Of a stretch of 64,000 bases of DNA, positions 57,243 to 64,000 are shown piece after piece. The translations under genes were made by a program, and so were the position numbers. The first letter of the stretch is position 1; every line of letters starts with the position of its first letter. Below the pieces are notes generated by a model. The model had not been told where the DNA came from. It saw only the letters and a list, made by a program, of their open reading frames with translations, and did no database searches. The DNA comes from Telmatactis stephensoni (Eukaryota; Cnidaria; Anthozoa; Actiniaria; Isophelliidae), in the NCBI GenBank assembly GCA_029948255.1, contig JALIZF010001844.1, positions 124,001 through 188,000 on the forward strand. Direction: 5' to 3'.

Positions 57243-57686
57243 GTGATCCCCCCTCATATAGATATAGTTGAAAACGGTAAAAACCAGAAACTCTTTTTTG
57301 AAGACCACTCCCTTAAACCATTTGCAAGTGATGAACTAAATCATATCGAAGAAGCAAAAAGACAACTTATTGTTTTACTTCAGTCAACCTCAACTAACCT
57401 AAGAACTACTCACACTGGCCTGTTGCGAAGATTTCCTTCATGCGTGCAAAAATCAACGAAACCAAGAAGGAAGAAGGAAAATAGAAGAAAAGTCAGAAGA
57501 ACGAAAGAGAAACGACTGCAACAGAGAGCACATACTCTTTTAAGAAACTTGTCCTCAATCGAGATCGCAAACAAAATTTTCGAATCACTCGAGAACGGTT
57601 CATTTACAAAAAGAAGTGTTGGTTCCATCAATGCCAGCTTCACGGCAAAACTCTCCAAACGTCTCCATCTAGACCTGGCTTATTGA
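57243..57686 (+). CDS. Unrecognised ORF in the left part of the 5-kb element
   Basis: 147 codons with a strongly basic middle (STKPRRKKENRRKVRRTKEK) and a helical C-terminal part (LLRNLSSIEIANKIFESLEN). It may be part of a DNA-binding protein of the element (inference). It stops about 70 bp before the inner element starts. An acidic ORF tail of about 40 codons follows the inner element (to 60974), so the inner insertion may have split one gene. Confidence 0.4.
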   Translation: MIPPHIDIVENGKNQKLFFEDHSLKPFASDELNHIEEAKRQLIVLLQSTSTNLRTTHTGLLRRFPSCVQKSTKPRRKKENRRKVRRTKEKRLQQRAHTLLRNLSSIEIANKIFESLENGSFTKRSVGSINASFTAKLSKRLHLDLAY

Positions 57687-59350
57687 AAAGAATATATTCA
57701 GCGAAAGTGTCACGAAAAACCTGCAAGAAGTATTGTCTATTTTATAGGCAAGCGGTCCTAGTGCAGGCATATCGTGCACAAAAAGTGCAGAATTGTTCAG
57801 TTTTTTGCTACAAGCATGAAAATTGATACAATGATAGAAGACAACATGCTGACTAATTCCTGATATAGCGCCACGCCCAAAAATCAATACTTCCAGTTTT
57901 ACACATGTGGAATTAATTTTCACTTAAAATTAAATACAATTGTTGCATTAACAAGCTGTTCCATGAAATGTGATAATTCTTTACAAGTACTGTTCGTTCT
58001 ACCTAACTGACTATAGTGCCCCACCCTATTCCTCGTACTTCCAGTTTTATGTTAATGGCTTTAATTAAATTCAAAATTACTGAAAATAACCGTTTTCTAC
58101 AATGCTATCACTACCAACTAATCCTATTTGGTCTAATAATGTATGCCCTTTTCATTTCACATGCACTGCCACACCCTAAACTTAGTACTGCCAGTATAGA
58201 TACATAGGAATACCTCAAGTCTCTCAAGTATCAAAATTATTCACCTTGTTTTAAAGTCAAGGAGATAGAATAATAGACGGATATGATTGAAACAACGCAA
58301 TTTGAACAACATGCAACCATGGCAACGCCTTTTCAAAAGTACTTCCAGTAATAGTACATTGTAATTGATTATTGGGGTTACTGGGATTTATCAATTTTGG
58401 ATTATGGAAAATCTAATATTCAGTAAGGTAAGAATCTTTGACAAGGGAGAGGGCTATTGCAGTTCACTCGTAGCAATCATTAAATTTTATTATTTCAACT
58501 TCCCAAACAAATTAATTCCATTTGCAATCGCCTCCACAGTCACACATGGCTGTGCACACGAGCTGCAATTTTGCACATTTTTATCTTGCTGACATTTACA
58601 TCTGGTCGGGTGGCTACACATTTCCAAAATCTCTTGCTTAGTTTTCCCACAATTGCGTCAATTTAATCTTTTCGGTCCGCCTTTGTCTACTGCCAAGTGC
58701 GGCGCAGAGGGTAGCTGCAACGACTGACCTGGCTTGATAAGCGGTTAGTCTCTTAATGTGATTTTGGTGGAGTGCTGCAGATGGGATGCTGCCCCCATTG
58801 ACTTGGCTTTTTTGAAAACATTTCCTTCTATAAAGTCAATAACTATTTGGCAAAAGTTAGTTTAACTGTACAGTAGTACAACAAACTGCTGCAGTAGACT
58901 GACATATATTTCCAACAGATCTTTACATACAGAATCATTCAAAGGCCGTTCAAATGTTGTTTTTACTTTTGCAAACAATACTTTCAAGTCTCCAAGGCAG
59001 AGATTTTCCCGAATATAGACATTTCATTGCAGCCCGTGAAGACAAAGAAATGAAAAGTTGAAGTTTTACTTCAAAATCGCGGGACGTTGGTGCGCAGATC
59101 TCCAGGCCTATTCCAGGCCCTAAAATCGCCTAAAATCGCCCAAAATCGCCCTAAGTTTTGAGTATCTTTGGGGATAATTTTGCTAAAATTGCCCAAAATT
59201 ACGGCGATTTTAGTGCCCGGAGTAGGCCTATTTCCAGAGCCAGAGGAAAAAGCAATTAAAGATGGGCCCTTTTCTTCCGCTCTCCACCGATGCTCCATTT
59301 TAAGGGTATTTACAGTATATTAAAGCTACACGGATAGATCAGAAGTCGAA

Positions 59351-59432
59351 ACAAGGATAGGAAGTCACTGATATTCAATGGGGATCAAACTTGGGACCTC
59401 TCGCACTAACCAACTGTGCGATCCTTGCTCCT
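59351..59432 (-). mobile_element. tRNA-derived SINE head inside the fold-back element
   Basis: On the minus strand GCAAGGATCGCACAGTTGG and TTAGTGCGAGAGG are followed by AAGTTTGATCCCC, A and B box-like blocks at tRNA spacing. AAGGAT and ATCCTTG words flank it. Confidence 0.55.
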
Positions 59433-59473
59433 AAAAGTCGTGGAAGCCATGGAAAGCAGGAAGTGCAGCTGCT

Positions 59474-59965
59474 TTGCTAGGACCTAGTGCTCTGAAAACT
59501 TCAAGTACTGCAATAATGTGGAAAGATTTTTCTGCGTCCTCTCCAAACATGGCGACTGCCAACACCACCAACCACATTAGTGTCGAGAGTATGGGTAAGG
59601 AGTTTCTGAATTGCATAGTTGACACAATCCTCTTGAGTGCATGTTGCCAATCCAGTGAATTCCCGTTCTACATCACATACAAATCCTTGTCAAAAGAAGA
59701 AATCAAGTGTATGTTTCCAGGCAACTTGATGACTTTAATTTGCAAATTTCAACTAAAAGTAAAAAGCTCTCAAAAACCTAAGGAATCCAGTGAATTCCCG
59801 TTCAACACTAATTTTTCTCCAACAGAAGAAATCAAGTGTTTCTTGTTGGGCAATATGATGGATTTGCAAATTTCAGCTAAAAATAAAAAAAAGCTCAATA
59901 CCCTGAGGAATCTTTCCCAGTTGCATGGTATAAGAGTACTTGTTGGCTCTACACGCTTTGGTTGA
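59474..59965 (+). CDS. Unrecognised ORF with an internal tandem duplication
   Basis: 163 codons. SSEFPFYITYKSLSKEEIKC and SSEFPFNTNFSPTEEIKC show that a block of about 130 bp (59652-59779) was duplicated in tandem (to about 59907). It is not a known domain, and coding status is uncertain. Confidence 0.3.
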   Translation: MLGPSALKTSSTAIMWKDFSASSPNMATANTTNHISVESMGKEFLNCIVDTILLSACCQSSEFPFYITYKSLSKEEIKCMFPGNLMTLICKFQLKVKSSQKPKESSEFPFNTNFSPTEEIKCFLLGNMMDLQISAKNKKKLNTLRNLSQLHGIRVLVGSTRFG

Positions 59966-60862
59966 CCATGACTTAATTTGTTAACTTCTAGATATGGTTT
60001 GTGATTTGAGGCTATCAGTGCCGCAATATTCGCTCCACATTACATCAACCCTGGAGACATTCTGTATTAAACTGGGTCTTCACAATCATGTGTAATCGAT
60101 CAGGCTATTGTGAACAGGTTTTCTTTATGTGGAAAATTATAAAATAGTGAGAATTATTGATTGTTACGAGTGAAGTGCAATAACAGTGGCCTTTATGCAG
60201 GAATACGTTCAGAAAGATGTCAGATTGCCATACACCCAAACCTAATTCCAGATCATCAATTCCAAAGTATTATTACTGGAAGTACTTTTGAAAAGGCGTT
60301 GCCATGGTTGCATGTTATTCAAATTGCGTTGTTTCAATCATATCCGTCTATTATTCTATCTCCTTGACTTTAAAACAAGGTGAATAATTTTGATACTTGA
60401 GACTTGAGGTATTCCTATGTATGTATACTGGCAGTACTAAGTTTAGGGTGTGGCAGTGCATGTGAAGTGAAAAGGGCATACATCATTAGACCAAATAGGA
60501 TTAGTTGGTAGTGATAGCATTGTAGAAAACGGTTATTTTCAGTAATTTTGAATTTAATTAAAGCCATTAACATAAAACTGGAAGTACGAGGAATAGGGTG
60601 GGGCACTATAGTCAGTTAGGTAGAACGAACAGTACTTGTAAAGAATTATCACATTTCATGGAACAGCTTGTTAATGCAACAATTGTATTTAATTTTAAGT
60701 GAAAATTAATTCCACATGTGTAAAACTGGAAGTATTGATTTTTGGGCGTGGCGCTATATCAGGAATTAGTCAGCATGTTGTCTTCTATCATTGTACCAAT
60801 TTTCATGCTTGTAGCAAAAAACTGAACAATTCTGCACGATATGCCTGCACTAATAGTGCACT

Positions 60863-60974
60863 GCATGAGTGTTCTGAATCAAACGACGACAGTGAATTAG
60901 AAGTTGCTGAAACCGACAACGAGGTTGAGCCAAACGACGATGTCGACTCCTCCAATGAAAATGCCGTGAATTGA
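60863..60974 (+). other. Acidic ORF tail right of the fold-back element
   Basis: A Glu/Asp-rich stretch (ESNDDSELEVAETDNEVEPN) that ends with TGA at 60974. It may be the C-terminus of a gene of the 5-kb element that was cut by the fold-back element. Confidence 0.35.
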
Positions 60975-61439
60975 AGTCACTCATTGATAGCAAACGCCAG
61001 AAACTCACCAAAATCCAGCAATATCATGGAATGAATCGTGATCAAGCCAGAAAAACGAGTGGAAACGTAACATGGAAATAAACAAAATGAACAGTATTGA
61101 ATAATTTTGCATACACAAAATTTGTATTGTAAAACAAAGTTGCTCTTGATTTATGGTCTACGTTTATACTTGTTTGCATTTAATATATCAAATTTTTTTA
61201 GATCGTTGATGCTTGCAATCTATATAAAAACTTTCTAACATTTTCACTGCTACTTGAGTACATACATACTTGAGTATTGTAAAAAGAAAACTGACCGTGG
61301 CAAAAAAAATCCGATTGTAAAACTGAATTTAAAAGATGAAGTACATAAATTAAAGAAAGAAAGTAAAAACAAGAATATGAAGCAAAGTGAAAACAAAATA
61401 CAGAACCGAATATATCAAAGTATGGATTAAATAGTAGAG

Positions 61440-61575
61440 AAAATAAGAATGAAAGAGAGAAAAAAAGGAAGGGAGAAATATATAAAGAGCGAAAGATAGA
61501 TAGAAAGACCCAAAGATGTGAAAGAAAGAAAGAAAGAAAGAAAGAAAAGTAAGTAAGAAAGAAAAAGAAATTGCG
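61440..61575. repeat. Purine-rich (AAAG)n tract
   Basis: GAAAGAAAGAAAGAAAG array with flanking GA-rich sequence. The Phe/Ser-rich ORF on the minus strand comes from it. Confidence 0.92.
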
Positions 61576-61701
61576 TTTGTTGCGGGTTTTGAAAATCATA
61601 TTTTATATGGTTCTGTTAGTACGTAATGAAAAGTTTCCATGCATTTTGATATAAAGATGAGAGAACTGAAGATTTTCTAATTGATGCTAGTATAAATCAA
61701 T

Positions 61702-61941
61702 TCACCGATCCCGCATCCATTGTTCTGCCTCCGTAGTTACTGTTGCTACGTCGGACAAGCTAACATGTTTTTTGATGTACAACCTGATACAGGCACCCGA
61801 TTGCTGAAATTTGTAAAGGTCTTTCTGAGACTGGGTGCATTCTAAAGGAACATCAAGAAATCGTGTGATAATATCTAAAACATCTTCGAATTCGAGTTTT
61901 GTTGCTCGGACATTTACTATTCCATTGGGAAAACCATCCAT
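61702..61941 (-). CDS. Unrecognised ORF in the right part of the 5-kb element
   Basis: 79 codons beginning MDGFPNGIVNVRATKLEF, with FEDVLDIITRFLDVPLECTQ and a C-terminal TEAEQWMRDR. Composition is that of a normal soluble protein and the start is close to the right inverted end, as expected for an element gene transcribed inwards. Function not recognised. Confidence 0.4.
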   Translation of the reverse strand: MDGFPNGIVNVRATKLEFEDVLDIITRFLDVPLECTQSQKDLYKFQQSGACIRLYIKKHVSLSDVATVTTEAEQWMRDR

Positions 61942-62263
61942 TGTTTAGTGGCCATTCAAGCAAAGCCGGGATCGGTGTATTGAATTAATAACATTATCAC
62001 TGAGTCCCCAAATTGTATGTGATCCCCCCCTTTCATAACTTTCATTTCCGTTTGATCCCCCCTTTTGCTTTCATGAAAATTAAATGATCCCCCCCAAAAT
62101 CCTCCGCACCCCCCCAGGCGATAAATAATGACCGGTCCCTTATCACATCATATGAGGCCATTATTAATCTTTTAATTTCAGGACATGTAAAACCATTCTG
62201 ATCCCCAGCTGTATCACAGGATGGGAGGTTAGGGGTCGGGGTCGAGGACCCTTCGAAGCTCAA

Positions 62264-63250
62264 CCAATTCAAGTATGTGGTTTCCAGCAAAGAAATAAAG
62301 AAAGAAAGAAATAAAAATGTACTACTGTTGATGACAAAGAATATCACGCCTTAAAAAGGGTTGGGCTTGAAGCTTTTGTATATTTAGTGTGTTTATCAAC
62401 TTCAACCTCGACTTTCAACAATTGTTCCTGTGCATTGAAACGAATTCGGGAAAGGTCTATAAATTCAAGTTTGTATTTTCCAGCTGAAAACGAAAATAAA
62501 ATGTACGTATACTGTAGATGTCAAAGAATATCTGGTTATTTTTAGTTTCAACACAATTTCAGTTAAGGTGGTTCCTCGATTTCATTTTTAAACATCCTGC
62601 GACGACAAAGATAAAGTGTAGATTGACCATCATTGGTGAAAATTAAGGATACTGACAATGATGACGTATGATGCCAATATGTCAGCAAAGTTTCATTTAT
62701 TCCACAATAATTATTCAGGTTCCTTTAAGAATTCCTGTAAGTTGTCTATATATAACATACCAATTTAAATATGTGGTTTCCAGCAAAGAAATAAAGAAAG
62801 AAATAAAATGTACTGTTGATCATGTCAAAGAATATCACGCCTTAAAAAGGGTTGGGCTTGAAGCTTTTGTATCAGTTTAGTGCGGTATTTATCAAGTCCA
62901 ACCTCGACTTTCAACCATTGTTCCTGTGCATTGAAACGAATTCGGGAAAGGTCTACTCAAGTTCAGTTTGTAGTTTCCAGCTGAAAACGAAAATAAAATG
63001 TACTGTAGATATGTCAAAGAATAGTCTGGTTATATTTAGTTTCAACAAGTTCAGTTAAGGTGGTTCCTCGATTTCATTTTTTAAAAACATCCTGAGACAA
63101 AGATAAAGTGTAGATTGACCATCATTGGTCAAAATTAAGGATACTGACGATGATGACGTATGATGCCAATATGTCAGTAAAGTTTCATTTATTCCAAAAT
63201 AATTATTCAGGTTCCTTTAAGAATTCCTGTTGTCTATATATAACATACCC
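62264..63250. repeat. Two tandem units (about 497 bp) of GPCR upstream sequence
   Basis: CAATTCAAGTATGTGGTTTCC (62264) and CAATTTAAATATGTGG (62761) open each unit. Both contain CACGCCTTAAAAAGGG, TTCCTGTGCATTGAAACG, AAAGATAAAGTGTAGATTGA and CTATATATAACATAC. A single, older version lies at about 53130-53480 in front of copy 3. Confidence 0.88.
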
Positions 63251-63396
63251 AGCGAGCAAGAGTCATCATTTTTATGCCAGTGTTTGGTAAAACCTACCTA
63301 GCCTAAACCACTCTTATTTGACTTTCCACCTGCATTCATTCATTTTGCATTCAGGTTTTCCTGAAACTTTATGACTGAACTTCACAGTGTCAAGCG

Positions 63397-64000
63397 ATGA
63401 ATATCATGAGAAATTCAAGCCTTGGGAATGAAACTTTTTCCTCCAACATTTCATCATCAGAAGAGTTTGTTGCGCCATGGTTAATCGTCCTCCCAGAAAG
63501 TGCAAGAATTGCATTCATGTCCTCGTATACCTTGGTGCTGCTGTTGTCGATTGTTGGCAATGCATACATCATTGCTATCGTTCTTCGTAACAAAGAAATG
63601 CATTCTATAGTCAATTATCACATCGTCAACATGGCACTGTCTGACATCGTTGCCTCTATTGTATATATACCTCTAAATCTGTCAAGGCTGGTTACCCTTT
63701 CGTACGAATGGAGAGTAGCAGGAACTTTGGGAAACATCCTTTGCAAAGCTCATATATTCATAGCACATGTTTGTGTTGCTGTATCCATTTTAAGCAATGT
63801 GGCTGTCGGATTAGATCGTTTCTTTGCTGTTGTTTTTCCAATGAAGCCCAGTCCACGATTCCTTAAAAATCGTATAGCTCTTCCTGTTATCTGGTTCACT
63901 GCGATGGCACTGTTTACCAAAGACTTATTCACCCAACAACTGATTCGCTACTATAGTGTGAACATATGCATCTTGAAAAGGTCGGAAAGTGATGACGGAA
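63397..64000 (+). CDS. Class A GPCR, copy 4, cut by the window end
   Basis: The frame is open from the ATG to the last base (201 codons), covering the N-terminus through the second outer loop. It matches copy 3 closely, including FVAPWLIVLPESARIAF and GLDRFFAVVFPMKPSPRFL, but differs in TM2/ECL1 (SIVYIPLNLSRLVTLSYEW). The usual family TM1 asparagine, TM2 LSD and DRF motifs are present. A TATATATAACAT box lies about 160 bp upstream. Whether the 3' half is intact cannot be seen. Confidence 0.9.
   Translation, partial: MNIMRNSSLGNETFSSNISSSEEFVAPWLIVLPESARIAFMSSYTLVLLLSIVGNAYIIAIVLRNKEMHSIVNYHIVNMALSDIVASIVYIPLNLSRLVTLSYEWRVAGTLGNILCKAHIFIAHVCVAVSILSNVAVGLDRFFAVVFPMKPSPRFLKNRIALPVIWFTAMALFTKDLFTQQLIRYYSVNICILKRSESDDG

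Larger units (their letters stand above)
57759..60852. mobile_element. 3.1-kb fold-back element with about 590-bp inverted ends
   Basis: Left arm 57759-58355 and right arm about 60266-60852 are near-identical in inverted orientation, opening TAGTGCAGGCATATCGTGCA. Within the arms ACTTCCAGT words recur (four per arm), often beside ACAC or GTAC. TAGTGCA occurs at 57759 and again at 60854 and might be a 7-bp target duplication that overlaps the left end. The unique centre (58356-60265) holds a tRNA-like SINE, an ORF with an internal duplication, and no recognisable transposase. Confidence 0.8.
57109..62139. mobile_element. 5.03-kb DNA-transposon-like element with inverted ends
   Basis: The ends are GGGACCGGTCATTATTTAT on the left and ATAAATAATGACCGGTCCC on the right, with a second inverted block GGGGGGGTGCGGAGGATT / AATCCTCCGCACCCCCCC. 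TTA flanks both sides (57106-57108 and 62140-62142). Repeated GATCCCCCC words occur beneath both ends. A 3-bp TTA duplication fits PIF/Harbinger-like transposition, but no transposase motif was recognised, so the class is open. Its coding parts are listed separately. It carries another element inside (57759-60852). Confidence 0.8.

Noticed and set aside
57669..60974. Mirror-image ORFs (63 codons and 84/91 codons) in both arms of the fold-back element
   Set aside because: Duplicate reading of the inverted arms; no protein family is evident. The acidic tail outside the arm is kept as a separate feature.

Overview
The window looks like genomic DNA of an animal, most likely an anthozoan cnidarian (coral or anemone type), although no species marker is visible. 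The reasons are AT-rich sequence, spliced genes with GT/AG introns, intronless rhodopsin-like GPCRs in a tandem array, an L2/CR1-type LINE, and a very dense load of short inverted-repeat (MITE-like) elements. Gene content is low and intergenic and intronic repeat content is high.

Left part (1-10,000). An intron-containing tRNA-Leu(CAA) lies on the minus strand at 1932-2048. A spliced plus-strand gene ends at 9498. Its model has six exons that join without a phase clash into a 210-residue protein I cannot name; the first exon is less certain. A 5'-truncated LINE (2872-5094) has jumped into an older poly-G-ended element (2637-5264) that still shows its own 8-bp target duplication. Several hairpin elements sit in the introns.

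Centre (12,470-38,330, minus strand). One large gene fills this part: an ARHGAP18/28/40-type RhoGAP. I could rebuild 17 coding exons that all join in phase into 804 codons plus stop, from a start at 33530 to a stop at 12470. Its introns hold a LINE with an intact 1168-residue ORF (23679-27185) carrying a 2A-like ribosome-skipping motif near its N-terminus, a 22-bp minisatellite, a (TAATA)n array, a 1.39-kb tandem duplication with an old LINE relic, and many MITEs. Its 5' UTR probably begins near 37.5 or 38.3 kb.

Right part (43,000-64,000, plus strand). This is a cluster of paralogous single-exon class A GPCRs together with their duplicated 5' and 3' flanks. It holds one intact copy (43584-44651), one frame-shifted copy (48807-49853), one copy broken near TM7 (53611-54650), one copy that runs off the window (63397 onward) and three fragments (47312, 51910, 53017). 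A spacerless perfect palindrome of 176 bp lies just behind the third copy. Between the third and last copies sits a 5.03-kb inverted-repeat-bounded element (57109-62139, TTA flanks) that contains a second 3.1-kb element with terminal inverted repeats of about 590 bp. The array shows gene birth, decay and rearrangement at several stages.
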